A stretch of 64,000 bases of DNA, from NCBI RefSeq assembly GCF_004295125.1, contig NZ_CP036170.1:1228501-1292500 (forward strand), written 5' to 3'. Below, one piece after another: positions 40,627 to 49,576 of this stretch. The notes under the pieces are model-generated. The model saw nothing but the letters and a program-made list of their open reading frames with translations. It was not told where the DNA came from and made no database searches. How positions within the stretch are numbered: the stretch's first letter is position 1; each line of letters opens with the position of its first letter. Made by a program: the position numbers and the translations under genes. The stretch comes from [Clostridium] scindens ATCC 35704 (GTDB lineage: Bacteria > Bacillota > Clostridia > Lachnospirales > Lachnospiraceae).

Positions 40627-42360
40627 ATGGAATATCGTGAAAAATTTGAGGGATGGCTAAGCAATCCATACTTTGATGAAAACACAAAGGATGAACTAAG
40701 AAGCATAGCGGAAGATGATAATGAGATCAAGGAGCGTTTCTACAAAGATCTAGAATTTGGAACTGCCGGACTAAGAGGAATCATCGGCGCAGGAACGAAC
40801 CGCATGAACATCTATACAGTCAGAAAGGCAACCCAGGGGCTTGCCAACTATATCATGAAGAATGGCGGTCAGGCGAAAGGCGTGGCAATCGCGTATGATT
40901 CCCGGCGCATGTCCCCGGAGTTTGCAGATGAGGCTGCATTGTGCCTTGCTGCCAACGGGATCAAGGCGTATGTATTTGAATCTCTGCGCCCGACGCCTGA
41001 ACTGTCTTACGCCGTTCGCACGCTTGGATGCATAGCCGGAATTAACATTACGGCCAGCCATAATCCGCCGGAGTATAATGGATACAAGGTATACTGGGAG
41101 GATGGCGCACAGATTACCCCTCCTCATGACAAAGGAATTATGGATGAGGTTGAGGCAGTTACGGATTATAATACGGTAAAGACCATGGGGCTTGAGGAAG
41201 CAAAGAAGGCCGGACTCTATGAAGTTATCGGGCAGGAAGTGGACGATGGCTACATTGCAAAACTTAAGAAACAGGTGATACATCAAGACTCCATTGATGC
41301 GGTAGGAAAGGAACTGAAGATCGTCTACAGTCCTCTTCACGGTACCGGAAATATTCCGGCAAGGCGCATTCTTAAGGAATTGGGGTTTGAAAATGTATAT
41401 GTAGTAAAGGAACAGGAACTGCCGGACGGAGAATTCCCCACCGTTTCCTATCCGAATCCAGAGGCCAAGGAAGCCTTTGAACTTGGGCTTGCGCTTGCAA
41501 AAGAGGTGGATGCCGACTTGGTGCTGGCTACGGATCCGGATGCCGACCGACTTGGAGTGTATGTAAAAGATGCCAAGTCAGGAGAGTACAAGGTACTTAC
41601 CGGCAATATGTCCGGTTGCCTGCTTGCAGACTATGAGATCGGCCAGCGCAAGGAAGTCAGCGGCCTTCCGGACGACGGCTATCTCATTAAGACCATTGTA
41701 ACCTCCAATCTGGCGGATGCCATAGCCAAGGGCTATGATATCGGACTCATCGAGGTCCTGACCGGCTTTAAGTATATCGGACAGCAGATCCTCGGATTCG
41801 AGACTACGGGGAAAGGGACATATCTCTTTGGCTTTGAAGAAAGTTATGGCTGCCTGATCGGAACCTACGCAAGGGACAAGGATGCGATCGTAGCGACAAT
41901 GGCTCTGTGCGAGGCTGCAGCCTATTATAAGACGAAGGGTAAGACCCTGTGGGACGCTATGGTGGACATGTATGACAAGTATGGCTACTATAAGGATGAT
42001 ATCCAGTCTATCACGCTAAAAGGAATCGAAGGCCTTCAGAAGATCCAGGAAATCTTAGAGACTCTGCGCAAGAACCCGCCGCTGGAAGTAGGCGGATACA
42101 AGGTGCTGAAGGTAAGAGACTATCAGGCTGATACGATCAAAGACGTGGCTACAGGCGATGTGGCACAGACCGGGCTTCCAACATCCAACGTCTTGTATTA
42201 TGATCTGACGGATGACGCGTGGCTGTGCGTAAGACCATCCGGTACGGAGCCTAAAGTAAAATTTTATTATGGAATCAAGGGAAGTTCCCTTAAGGATGCG
42301 GATGAAAAATCAAGCAAGCTTGGAGAAGAAGTTTTATCCATGATCAACACCATGATGTAA
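40627..42360 (+). CDS. Alpha-phosphoglucomutase
   Basis: This 577-residue alpha-D-phosphohexomutase interconverts glucose-1-phosphate and glucose-6-phosphate. Motifs are FGTAGLRGIIGAG near the N terminus, phosphoserine loop GINITASHNPPEYNGYKVYW, metal loop LVLATDPDADRLGV, sugar-binding GFKYIGQQI and FGFEESYG, and the C-terminal phosphate loop VRPSGTEPKVKFYYG. Size fits the PgcA/PGM2 type rather than GlmM. It supplies glucose-1-phosphate to glgC/glgD at 31.6 kb. The ribosome site is AGGAGG. TATAAT at 40595-40600 is a possible -10. Confidence 0.95.
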   Translation: MEYREKFEGWLSNPYFDENTKDELRSIAEDDNEIKERFYKDLEFGTAGLRGIIGAGTNRMNIYTVRKATQGLANYIMKNGGQAKGVAIAYDSRRMSPEFADEAALCLAANGIKAYVFESLRPTPELSYAVRTLGCIAGINITASHNPPEYNGYKVYWEDGAQITPPHDKGIMDEVEAVTDYNTVKTMGLEEAKKAGLYEVIGQEVDDGYIAKLKKQVIHQDSIDAVGKELKIVYSPLHGTGNIPARRILKELGFENVYVVKEQELPDGEFPTVSYPNPEAKEAFELGLALAKEVDADLVLATDPDADRLGVYVKDAKSGEYKVLTGNMSGCLLADYEIGQRKEVSGLPDDGYLIKTIVTSNLADAIAKGYDIGLIEVLTGFKYIGQQILGFETTGKGTYLFGFEESYGCLIGTYARDKDAIVATMALCEAAAYYKTKGKTLWDAMVDMYDKYGYYKDDIQSITLKGIEGLQKIQEILETLRKNPPLEVGGYKVLKVRDYQADTIKDVATGDVAQTGLPTSNVLYYDLTDDAWLCVRPSGTEPKVKFYYGIKGSSLKDADEKSSKLGEEVLSMINTMM

Positions 42361-42364
42361 GTCA

Positions 42365-42443
42365 GGGAAAAAGTGGGAAAACCCTGAAAATACGGGAAAA
42401 ACTGAGAAATCACCTTGACAAATACAGGGAAAACAGGTATAAC
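42365..42443 (+). promoter_or_regulatory. HU promoter with upstream GGGAAAA repeats
   Basis: Consensus TTGACA (42415-42420), a 17-bp spacer and TATAAC (42438-42443) form a strong promoter about 100 bp before the HU gene. GGGAAAA occurs four times (42365, 42375, 42394, 42427). The repeats could bind a regulator, or HU itself for autoregulation; that is inference. Confidence 0.75.
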
Positions 42444-42542
42444 AGTAACTAAAGGCATGCCATATGAGCGTATGGGGAGCCGAATAATTTGTAGAATTGA
42501 AAATAAGGGATTCTATACGTAAACAAGAGGAGGAAATTATCC

Positions 42543-42818
42543 ATGAACAAAACAGAATTAGTAGCAGCAATTGCTGACCAGGCAGAATTATCTAAAAAAG
42601 ATTCTGAAAAAGCTTTAAAGGCTTTTATTGATGTTGTAACAGATGAACTGAAAAAAGATCATAAGGTACAGTTAGTCGGCTTTGGCACTTTCGAAGTAAG
42701 CAAGAGAGCAGCAAGAGAAGGAAGAAATCCTCAGACAGGAAAAACCATGAAGATTGAAGCATGCAAGGCTCCAAAATTCAAGGCTGGAAAAGCATTGAAA
42801 GACGCTGTTAACGCATAA
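42543..42818 (+). CDS. hup: HU-family nucleoid protein
   Basis: This 91-residue DNA-bending protein is HU over its full length: MNKTELVAAIADQAELSKKDSEKALKAF, then VQLVGFGTFEVSKRAAREGRNPQTGKTM (beta-arm with the RNPQTG tip) and APKFKAGKALKDAVN. It compacts the chromosome as a homodimer. Strong ribosome site GAGGAGG and a consensus promoter indicate high expression. It is monocistronic, ended by a terminator at 42853. Confidence 0.97.
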   Translation: MNKTELVAAIADQAELSKKDSEKALKAFIDVVTDELKKDHKVQLVGFGTFEVSKRAAREGRNPQTGKTMKIEACKAPKFKAGKALKDAVNA

Positions 42819-42852
42819 TTCGGCGAACGGATAAGTTTTATAAAAGTATAGG

Positions 42853-42884
42853 AATAGAGAGCGCCTTACGCTCTCTATTTTTAT
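42853..42884 (+). terminator. Terminator after hup
   Basis: AATAGAGAGCG (42853-42863) pairs with CGCTCTCTATT (42869-42879), followed by TTTT. Confidence 0.9.
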
Positions 42885-42902
42885 GTCTGGAAGGAGGATG
42901 TT

Positions 42903-43142
42903 ATGAGACTGGACAAGTTTTTAAAGGTTTCCCGCCTGATCAAGAGGAGGACCGTGGCAAACGAGGCCTGCGATGCAGGAAGAGTGACCGTCAATGGAAG
43001 CGTGGCAAAGGCTTCCGTGAAGGTAAAGCCAGGAGACATTATTGAGATTCGATTCGGAATGAAGACGGTGAAGGTGGAAGTGCTGGATATACAAGAGACC
43101 ACAAAAAAGGAAGAAGCCAAAGATCTATTCAAATATCTGTAA
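42903..43142 (+). CDS. rqcP: S4-domain RNA-binding protein, RqcP/YabO-like
   Basis: This 79-residue protein is a single S4 domain (MRLDKFLKVSRLIKRRTVANEACDAGRVTVNG, then KPGDIIEIRFG). In Bacillus the same position before yabP holds yabO (rqcP), which acts with RqcH in alanine tailing on stalled 50S subunits; Hsp15 is the related proteobacterial protein. The order rqcP-yabP-yabQ-divIC here matches Bacillus, supporting the name. Ribosome site AAGGAGG is upstream of ATG 42903. The C-terminal tail is lysine/glutamate-rich. Confidence 0.88.
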   Translation: MRLDKFLKVSRLIKRRTVANEACDAGRVTVNGSVAKASVKVKPGDIIEIRFGMKTVKVEVLDIQETTKKEEAKDLFKYL

Positions 43143-43185
43143 TAAATGGAAACAACCCTTCATAAGATAATTAAGAAAGGTTGTG

Positions 43186-43476
43186 ATGCGCATGGAAGAA
43201 AGAACCGTACAAAAAAACCATAAACTGGTGATCAATAACCGGAAAACCAGCCTTGTTACAGGCGTTATAGATGTGCTGTCCTTTGACCTGAATGAGATTC
43301 TGCTGGAGACGGAGCAGGGGATGATGATGGTGAAGGGGACAGATCTGCATGTCAACCGCCTGAGTCTGGAAAAAGGGGAAGTAGACCTGTCAGGAAATAT
43401 TGACAGCGTGGCTTATTCGGATGTCCAGGCGCATGGCAAGCAGCAGGAGAACATATTCTCGAAATTATTCAGGTGA
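43186..43476 (+). CDS. yabP: Sporulation protein YabP
   Basis: This protein of about 96 residues is YabP-like: HKLVINNRKTSLVTGVIDVLSFDLNEILLETEQG, then LHVNRLSLEKGEVDLSGNIDSVAYSD. YabP and YabQ are needed for spore cortex formation in Bacillus, with YabQ as the membrane partner. Several starts are possible (GTG 43183, ATG 43186, ATG 43192); I give the first ATG, 5 nt after AAAGG. It is 43 bp after the S4 gene and 4 bp before yabQ. Confidence 0.93.
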   Translation: MRMEERTVQKNHKLVINNRKTSLVTGVIDVLSFDLNEILLETEQGMMMVKGTDLHVNRLSLEKGEVDLSGNIDSVAYSDVQAHGKQQENIFSKLFR

Positions 43477-43480
43477 TTGT

Positions 43481-43813
43481 ATGCCGGGACTGAAAGAAGA
43501 ATTAATGGTGTTTGTGATGGCGGTAATATCCGGCGCCATCGTGCGGCTGGCCTACCGCTGTATCGCTTGCTTTCGGAATATCATAAGGCATAATCTCGTA
43601 GCTATAGGGATAGAAGACCTTATTTTCTGGATAGGCTCTGCCATCTATATCTTTGTGCAGATTTACCATACAAGTGATGGTAGTATAAGGTGGCATTTTG
43701 CACTAGGTGTTGTGCTGGGGGCAGTTTTGATGACGGTTTTTTTAGGGCGGCTGGAAAAAGTGTACAAAAAAATCTACACGCGTAAGAAGAAGGATTTTCC
43801 CCAAAAGTCTTGA
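43481..43813 (+). CDS. yabQ: Spore cortex biosynthesis membrane protein YabQ
   Basis: This 110-residue protein has three to four hydrophobic stretches (ELMVFVMAVISGAIVRLAY; LIFWIGSAIYIFVQIYH; FALGVVLGAVLMTVFLG) and a basic C terminus (YKKIYTRKKKDFPQK). YabQ localises to the forespore outer membrane in Bacillus and is needed for cortex synthesis. I chose ATG 43481, directly after the yabP stop; the longer frame upstream runs antiparallel to no motif and overlaps yabP out of frame. GGTGA serves as ribosome site. Confidence 0.88.
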   Translation: MPGLKEELMVFVMAVISGAIVRLAYRCIACFRNIIRHNLVAIGIEDLIFWIGSAIYIFVQIYHTSDGSIRWHFALGVVLGAVLMTVFLGRLEKVYKKIYTRKKKDFPQKS

Positions 43814-43862
43814 TTAAAAGAAGGAAAAAAGTTAATATATTATTATTAATTGGGTGAGTATA

Positions 43863-43880
43863 GTCGGCAGGGGTGCCGAC
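43863..43880 (+). other. Perfect 7-bp GGGG-loop hairpin before divIC
   Basis: GTCGGCA-GGGG-TGCCGAC lies 18 nt upstream of the divIC ATG, with no following U-run. It may modulate divIC translation or mRNA stability within the operon; the effect is inference. Confidence 0.5.
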
Positions 43881-43898
43881 GTAAGGGTGAGTAATTAT

Positions 43899-44222
43899 AT
43901 GAATGGAATTAAACAAAAGAGCCATAGAAGGCGGCAGAAAAAACGCATACAGCGACACAAGAGAAGCGTGCTGGCGGTCAGCACCGTAATTCTTCTGTTG
44001 ATAGTGGTGGTATCCGCAAGCAGCATGACGCTCCGTGCAAGGGATAAGTCCTATCAGGCACAGGAGATGGAACTGAAGGAGCAGATAAAGGAAGAGACGG
44101 CACGCAAAGCAGAGATCAAGGATCTTGAGAAGTACGTGGGAACAGATGAATATGTAGAAGATGTTGCCAAAGACAAACTGGGTCTGGTACATGAGAATGA
44201 GATTATATTTAAGGCAAAATAA
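43899..44222 (+). CDS. divIC: DivIC/FtsB-family septum formation protein
   Basis: From ATG 43899 this is a 107-residue bitopic protein: basic cytoplasmic N terminus (HRRRQKKRIQRHKRS), one membrane helix (VLAVSTVILLLIVVVSASSM), then an extracytoplasmic coiled coil (KSYQAQEMELKEQIKEETARKAEIKDL) and the C-terminal DEYVEDVAKDKLGLVHENEIIF motif typical of DivIC. It acts in the divisome with FtsL/DivIB. The order yabQ-divIC matches Bacillus. Earlier in-frame starts exist back to 43854, but they would translate the hairpin. Confidence 0.92.
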   Translation: MNGIKQKSHRRRQKKRIQRHKRSVLAVSTVILLLIVVVSASSMTLRARDKSYQAQEMELKEQIKEETARKAEIKDLEKYVGTDEYVEDVAKDKLGLVHENEIIFKAK

Positions 44223-44234
44223 TAAACAGATGAT

Positions 44235-44271
44235 AAGCTTTAGGAAGTAGGTTTCCTAAAGCTTTTTCTTT
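44235..44271 (+). terminator. Terminator after divIC
   Basis: AAGCTTTAGGAA (44235-44246) is perfectly complementary to TTCCTAAAGCTT (44253-44264), followed by TTTCTTTG. The spoIIE-like gene probably has its own promoter. Confidence 0.85.
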
Positions 44272-44316
44272 GTCTGGGAGAAATTTGTCTAATAACCATT
44301 GAAAGGGGAGCAAAGA

Positions 44317-45720
44317 ATGGCGGAGGTAAAAGAGAAAGAGACTTTTGTGAATCCTTATGTCATACAGATGGACAAGTTCGCGGATTCACTGATGCATCTG
44401 TCAAAGACATTTCTGACATTGGAGGATTATAAGGGGACCTTTACCAAGGATGAGATCGAGGAGATGTTCCTGAAGATTACGGACAAGGTCTGCGAGAACT
44501 GTGAAAAGAAAGAATGGTGCTTGGGAGAAAACCGGGTCCATACTTATCAGATGTTGTATGAGATTCTATGCGCGGTGGAAGAATATGGAGCGGAACTGAA
44601 TATTGAATTGAAGCGGAAACTACAGAAGAAATGCATCATGGCTCCCAGATTTTTAAGGGAGACGCTGGAAGTGTTCGAAAATGCGAAGCAGATATTGATG
44701 TGGAACAACAAGATTGTTCAGAATCGGGAAGGATATGCCGTGCAGCTGAATAGTTTTGCGAAGATGATCCAGTATACCACCAGGGAATTGGATGCGGGCA
44801 TATTCGAAGATGAGCATCTTGAGAAACGGTTGAAGAATCAGCTAAAGAAATGCGGGGTAAGAATGCTGTCCGCAGTGTTCTATATGACGCCTCAGGGAAA
44901 GTATGAGATCCATCTGACGGTGAAGGCTATGAAGGGGCAGCTGATAGCCACCAAGGAGTTTGCGGCGTTGGTCGGAAACTGCGTGGGAAGAGTCATGATG
45001 CCGGAACAAGGAGAACGGCCCATTATAGGGGAAGAGTACTGCACGGTTGCGTGCGTGGAGGGCGCCAGATACCATACCTTGCAGGGCGTGGCGAAGATCG
45101 GGAAAGGGTGCGAGAAGATCTCCGGGGATACGTTCCTGATGACGGACCTTCCGGGCGGCAAGAAAGGCATCGCCTTATCGGATGGAATGGGGTCGGGCGA
45201 AGAGGCTTTTCGGGAAAGCACGATGGTGGTAGAGATGCTGGAGGAATTGCTGGAAGCAGGGTTCCCTGTAAAGACGGCCGTTCAGATGATGAATACGGCT
45301 CTGGTGATCGGCAGGGAAGAAGTGCGTTTTTCCACGATAGACGTCAGCCTGTTTGATTTGTACAGCGGCACCTGCGAATTTGTAAAGGCCGGGGCATCAA
45401 CCACATTTATCAAAAGGAAGGACGCGGTTGAGAAGATCTGTTCTACGACGCTGCCAATCGGGGTCCTGCAGGATATTGAGATTGATATAGTGACAAAGAG
45501 CCTTGCGTCCGGGGACTATGTGATCATGGTGACGGATGGCATTATGGACGCGCTGCCTGTCGGAGAGCAGGATGCGCTGATGAGCACATTTATCCTGGAT
45601 TCTAATATCGTGAATCCAAAAGAGATGGCGCACCATATCCTGGGACAAGTTCTGGAATGGACCGGGGAAGTCCCCCTGGATGATATGACGATATTGGTAG
45701 TGGGAATGTGGAAACTGTAA
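44317..45720 (+). CDS. spoIIE: SpoIIE-like PP2C phosphatase without membrane domain
   Basis: This 467-residue protein carries the SpoIIE central region (KVCENCEKKEWCLGENRVHTYQML, cysteine cluster near residue 60; then a helical linker) and the C-terminal PP2C-type phosphatase (ISGDTFLMTDLPGGKKGIALSDGMGSGEEA, VKAGASTTFIKR, GDYVIMVTDGIMDALP, DDMTILVVGMWKL). SpoIIE dephosphorylates the anti-anti-sigma SpoIIAA to activate sigma-F. The Bacillus protein is about 825 aa with ten N-terminal helices; none is present here. Start ATG 44317 follows AAGGGGAG. Position before tilS-hpt-ftsH supports orthology. Confidence 0.88.
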   Translation: MAEVKEKETFVNPYVIQMDKFADSLMHLSKTFLTLEDYKGTFTKDEIEEMFLKITDKVCENCEKKEWCLGENRVHTYQMLYEILCAVEEYGAELNIELKRKLQKKCIMAPRFLRETLEVFENAKQILMWNNKIVQNREGYAVQLNSFAKMIQYTTRELDAGIFEDEHLEKRLKNQLKKCGVRMLSAVFYMTPQGKYEIHLTVKAMKGQLIATKEFAALVGNCVGRVMMPEQGERPIIGEEYCTVACVEGARYHTLQGVAKIGKGCEKISGDTFLMTDLPGGKKGIALSDGMGSGEEAFRESTMVVEMLEELLEAGFPVKTAVQMMNTALVIGREEVRFSTIDVSLFDLYSGTCEFVKAGASTTFIKRKDAVEKICSTTLPIGVLQDIEIDIVTKSLASGDYVIMVTDGIMDALPVGEQDALMSTFILDSNIVNPKEMAHHILGQVLEWTGEVPLDDMTILVVGMWKL

Positions 45721-45798
45721 GGGAAACTTGCTTTTTACCGGGAAATTCTATATATTTAAAAGGAACAAACGAATTACTAACATAAGAAGGATTATGCT

Positions 45799-47148
45799 AT
45801 GTATCATAAGGTAAAGGCGTATATAGAGAAGTACCATATGCTGGATGAAAAGGATAAGGTGATTGTAGGCGTATCAGGAGGGGCGGACTCCATATGCCTT
45901 CTTTTCATGCTTATCCAATTGAAAAAGGAAATGGGCCTGTCCGTAGAGGCGGTTCATGTACATCACGGGCTGAGAGAAAAGACCGCGGATGCGGATGCGG
46001 TCTATGTAAAAAAAGTATGCAAAGAGCTAGGAATCGGGCTTCGCTTATATTATGAAGATGTAAAATCCTTTGCTTTGCATAATAAGATGAGCGAAGAAGA
46101 GGCTGGCAGATATGTAAGAAGGCGGATTTTCAAGGAAGTCCTGCAGGAAGCGGGAGGGACTAAGATCGCCCTTGCCCATCATCAGAACGACAACGCGGAG
46201 ACCCTGCTGTGGAATCTGTGCCGGGGATGCAGCCTGAAAGGAATGGGGGGGATTGCGCCTGTAGACGGCGTATTTATTCGCCCTCTTTTGTGTCTAAAAC
46301 GGGAAGAGATTGAATCATATCTGGTGAATCGGGGAATATCTTATTGTACGGATGAAACCAATCTTGAGGATGGCCATACCAGAAACCGGATCCGCAACCA
46401 TGTGATACCTTATCTGGAAGAGCAGGTAAATGAGAGGGCGGTTTCCCATATGTCGGAGACTATGGAACAGATGAGACAACTGTGGAAATATGTAGAGTCA
46501 GAAACTACGCGTTACGCTGCCAGATGTATAAAGGTGTCGAAAGACCAAACGCGGAGGGTGCTTCTTAAGGCGGAATTCATCCTTGTGCCCGAGGCGCTGC
46601 GCTCCTATGTGCTTCATGAATGTATATGCCAGGCGGCCGGGGGGCGCAAAGACATTGAGTCCGTCCATACAAAGATGTTGTCAGAACTGCTGGATAACCA
46701 AGTGGGACGCCAGGCAAGGCTCCCCTATGGAATCGTGGCAGTGCGGCGCTATGAGGGAATCGAGCTTCGCAGGGAAGGCGATGGACGTCCGAAAGACCAG
46801 AATCCGGAAGGGCTTATGAAGATGCGAACGCTGCCAAGAACGTCGGGGAAAGTAATATTTCCGGAAAACCCCTACACGAAATGGTTTGATTATGATATAA
46901 TAAAAAATACTGTAAAAATCAGGCATAGGGAGCCGGGAGACTATATAACGATTGATAAAAACGGCAAAACCCAGAAACTGAAGCAGTATTTTATTAATGA
47001 AAAGATTCCACAGGAGGAAAGAGACCGGATCTGGCTTATCGCGGATGGGAAACATATCATGTGGATTGTAGGGTACAGGCAGAACCAGCAGTATCAGATC
47101 ACAGAGAATACCAGAAGGATTCTGGAAATAGAATTTTGCGGAGGATGA
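45799..47148 (+). CDS. tilS: tRNA(Ile)-lysidine synthetase
   Basis: TilS converts C34 of the AUA-reading tRNA-Ile to lysidine. The 449 residues have the PP-loop VGVSGGADSICLLFML at about 24-39, AVHVHHGLREKTADADA, IALAHHQNDNAETLLWNL, RGCSLKGMGGI, RNRIRNHVIPYL and a C-terminal substrate-binding domain ending in REPGDYITIDKNGKTQKLKQYFINEKIP. It is followed after 4 bp by hpt, the order conserved from Bacillus (tilS-hprT-ftsH). Confidence 0.96.
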   Translation: MYHKVKAYIEKYHMLDEKDKVIVGVSGGADSICLLFMLIQLKKEMGLSVEAVHVHHGLREKTADADAVYVKKVCKELGIGLRLYYEDVKSFALHNKMSEEEAGRYVRRRIFKEVLQEAGGTKIALAHHQNDNAETLLWNLCRGCSLKGMGGIAPVDGVFIRPLLCLKREEIESYLVNRGISYCTDETNLEDGHTRNRIRNHVIPYLEEQVNERAVSHMSETMEQMRQLWKYVESETTRYAARCIKVSKDQTRRVLLKAEFILVPEALRSYVLHECICQAAGGRKDIESVHTKMLSELLDNQVGRQARLPYGIVAVRRYEGIELRREGDGRPKDQNPEGLMKMRTLPRTSGKVIFPENPYTKWFDYDIIKNTVKIRHREPGDYITIDKNGKTQKLKQYFINEKIPQEERDRIWLIADGKHIMWIVGYRQNQQYQITENTRRILEIEFCGG

Positions 47149-47152
47149 AAAG

Positions 47153-47680
47153 ATGGCAGAAACAGTTAGAGTATTGATTGAAGAGGATGAAGTCGCGAAG
47201 AGAATTGAGGAACTGGGTAAAAAGATCAGCAAGGATTATGCAGGAAAGCAGGTGCACCTGATCTGTGTCCTGAAGGGCGGAGTATTCTTTATGTGCGAGT
47301 TGGCAAAACGGATCAGCATACCGGTTTCCATGGACTTTATGAGTGTCAGCAGTTATGGAGACGGCACGTCGTCAAGCGGCGTGGTAAAGATTGCAAAAGA
47401 CCTGGATGAGACGCTGGAAGGAAAAGACGTGCTGGTAGTTGAAGATATTATTGATTCCGGAAGGACGCTTTACTATCTGCTTGACATCCTGGCCAAGAGG
47501 CACCCAAGCAGCATGAGGCTGTGCACGCTTCTTGACAAGCCAGAGAGAAGAGTGCGCGACGTGAAGGTAGACTACGTGGGATTCGAGATACCGGATGAAT
47601 TTGTCGTAGGCTATGGGCTTGACTATGCGCAAAAATATAGAAATCTACCATACATCGGGGTTGTAGAAGGTGTGGAGTAG
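47153..47680 (+). CDS. hpt: Hypoxanthine phosphoribosyltransferase
   Basis: This 175-residue purine salvage enzyme converts hypoxanthine and guanine to IMP and GMP with PRPP. It has the catalytic loop LICVLKGGVFFMCEL, flexible-loop residues MSVSSYGDGTSSSG, the PRPP motif VLVVEDIIDSGRTL and the base-binding VDYVGFEIPDEFVVGYGLDYAQKYRNLPYIGVV. It sits between tilS and ftsH, with 17-bp spacing to the latter. PRPP comes from prs at 27 kb. Confidence 0.96.
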   Translation: MAETVRVLIEEDEVAKRIEELGKKISKDYAGKQVHLICVLKGGVFFMCELAKRISIPVSMDFMSVSSYGDGTSSSGVVKIAKDLDETLEGKDVLVVEDIIDSGRTLYYLLDILAKRHPSSMRLCTLLDKPERRVRDVKVDYVGFEIPDEFVVGYGLDYAQKYRNLPYIGVVEGVE

Positions 47681-47697
47681 AAAGGGGCTATAAAACA

Positions 47698-49542
47698 TTG
47701 AATGACAAGAAGACCAGAGGGCTGAGCGGAGCCACGGTGCTGATATTCGTAGTGTTTCTGTTTGCAGCATTGTGGTTCACGAATCAGTTTGACCAAAAAG
47801 ATAAAGAATTGACATGGAAGGAATTTGAGAAGCTTATCGTCAGCGATAATGTGGAGGCTGTTACCGTCAGCCAGAATAAAAATGTTCCGACAGGGCGGGT
47901 AGAGATCCAGGTTGATACAAAGAATGATGAAGATTCCGTAAGGTATCTGTATGTATCCGATGTCAATGAGATTCAGAATTACCTGAAGGAAAAGAAGATT
48001 GACTACGAGATGCCGGACGTGCCGCAGGACAGCTGGTTCGCAACGACGATCGTGCCGATGCTTCTGGTTCTGGGAGGAGTTCTGCTGATATTCCTGCTGA
48101 TGAACCGACAGGGCGGAGGGGCCAACGCCAAGGCCATGAACTTTGGCAAGAGCCGCGCAAGGCTTAGCACAGATGTGGAAAGAAAGATCACATTCGGACA
48201 GGTGGCCGGCCTGAAAGAAGAAAAGGAAGAACTGGAAGAGATCGTGGACTTTTTAAAGGCCCCGAAAAAATACATCCAGGTAGGCGCGAGGATTCCGAAG
48301 GGAGTCCTTCTGGTAGGCCCTCCCGGTACCGGAAAGACCTTGCTTGCTAAAGCGGTTGCCGGAGAGGCCGGGGTTCCGTTCTTTACCATCTCAGGCTCTG
48401 ACTTTGTAGAGATGTTTGTCGGAGTTGGCGCGTCCCGCGTAAGGGATCTGTTCGAAGAAGCGAAGAAGAATGCGCCATGCATTATTTTCATTGATGAGAT
48501 TGATGCCGTGGCGAGACGCCGCGGGACGGGAATGGGCGGCGGACATGATGAGAGAGAGCAAACGCTGAACCAGCTGCTGGTAGAGATGGACGGCTTCGGC
48601 GTCAATGAAGGAATCATCGTAATGGCCGCTACCAACCGTGTAGATATCCTGGATCCTGCAATCCTGCGCCCCGGCCGCTTTGACAGGAAGGTTATGGTAG
48701 GCCGGCCGGATGTACAGGGACGGGAAGAGATCCTGAAAGTTCATGCGAAAGGGAAACCGCTTAGCGAGGATATTGACCTTAAGCAGATCGCGCAGACGAC
48801 TGCCGGATTTACAGGAGCGGATCTTGAAAATCTCCTGAATGAGGCGGCAATCCTGGCAGCTAAGGAAAACAGGATATACCTGAAGCAGGAAGATATTAAG
48901 AGATCCTTCGTCAAAGTAGGGATCGGCGCCGAGAAAAAGAGCAGGATCATATCCGATAAAGAAAAGCGTATCACGGCATTCCATGAGGCAGGACATGCGA
49001 TTCTCTTCCACGTGCTGCCGGATGTAGGGCCTGTATACAGTGTCTCCATTATTCCAACCGGCGGGGCGGGAGGCTATACGATGCCGCTTCCGGAAAATGA
49101 TGAGATGTTCAATTCAAAGGGCAAGATGCTGCAGGACATTACGGTTGCCCTTGGCGGACGCGTGGCAGAAGAAGAAGTATTTGACGACATCACCACCGGG
49201 GCCTCCCAGGACATTAAGCAGGCGACGAGCCTGGCAAAATCCATGGTGACCAAGTTTGGAATGTCAGAGGCTCTTGGCCTGATTAGTTATGATGACGATA
49301 GCGATGAGGTGTTCATTGGGCGTGACCTGGCGCATACATCCAGAGGATACGGGGAAGGCGTGGCGACTGTCATTGACCAGGAAGTGAAAAGGATCATAGA
49401 TGAATGCTATAGCAGAGCAAGACATATTATCAAGAAATACGATGATGTGCTTCACTCATGCGCAGAACTTTTGTTAGAAAAAGAGAAAATCTCTAGAGAA
49501 GAGTTTGAATCATTATTTACAGGGGAAGTATCTGAGGCATAA
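47698..49542 (+). CDS. ftsH: ATP-dependent zinc metalloprotease FtsH
   Basis: This 614-residue membrane-bound AAA+ protease has two membrane helices (about 10-25 and 114-133) around an extracytoplasmic domain. The AAA domain follows with Walker [14 protein letters not shown], Walker [11 protein letters not shown] and second region of homology [24 protein letters not shown]. The zinc protease has HEAGH and a distal Asp in [11 protein letters not shown]. It degrades membrane and short-lived cytosolic proteins and contributes to sporulation. Start TTG 47698 lies about 10 nt after AAAGGGG; no ATG is available without losing the first helix. Confidence 0.96.
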   Translation: MNDKKTRGLSGATVLIFVVFLFAALWFTNQFDQKDKELTWKEFEKLIVSDNVEAVTVSQNKNVPTGRVEIQVDTKNDEDSVRYLYVSDVNEIQNYLKEKKIDYEMPDVPQDSWFATTIVPMLLVLGGVLLIFLLMNRQGGGANAKAMNFGKSRARLSTDVERKITFGQVAGLKEEKEELEEIVDFLKAPKKYIQVGARIPKGVLLVGPPGTGKTLLAKAVAGEAGVPFFTISGSDFVEMFVGVGASRVRDLFEEAKKNAPCIIFIDEIDAVARRRGTGMGGGHDEREQTLNQLLVEMDGFGVNEGIIVMAATNRVDILDPAILRPGRFDRKVMVGRPDVQGREEILKVHAKGKPLSEDIDLKQIAQTTAGFTGADLENLLNEAAILAAKENRIYLKQEDIKRSFVKVGIGAEKKSRIISDKEKRITAFHEAGHAILFHVLPDVGPVYSVSIIPTGGAGGYTMPLPENDEMFNSKGKMLQDITVALGGRVAEEEVFDDITTGASQDIKQATSLAKSMVTKFGMSEALGLISYDDDSDEVFIGRDLAHTSRGYGEGVATVIDQEVKRIIDECYSRARHIIKKYDDVLHSCAELLLEKEKISREEFESLFTGEVSEA

Positions 49543-49576
49543 GGAAAGAATAATGAATTAGAGAGGGTTTGGTTGC

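Noticed and set aside
48391..49011. 206-aa minus-strand frame inside ftsH
   Set aside because: It is the shadow of the AAA domain; no start context or homology seen.
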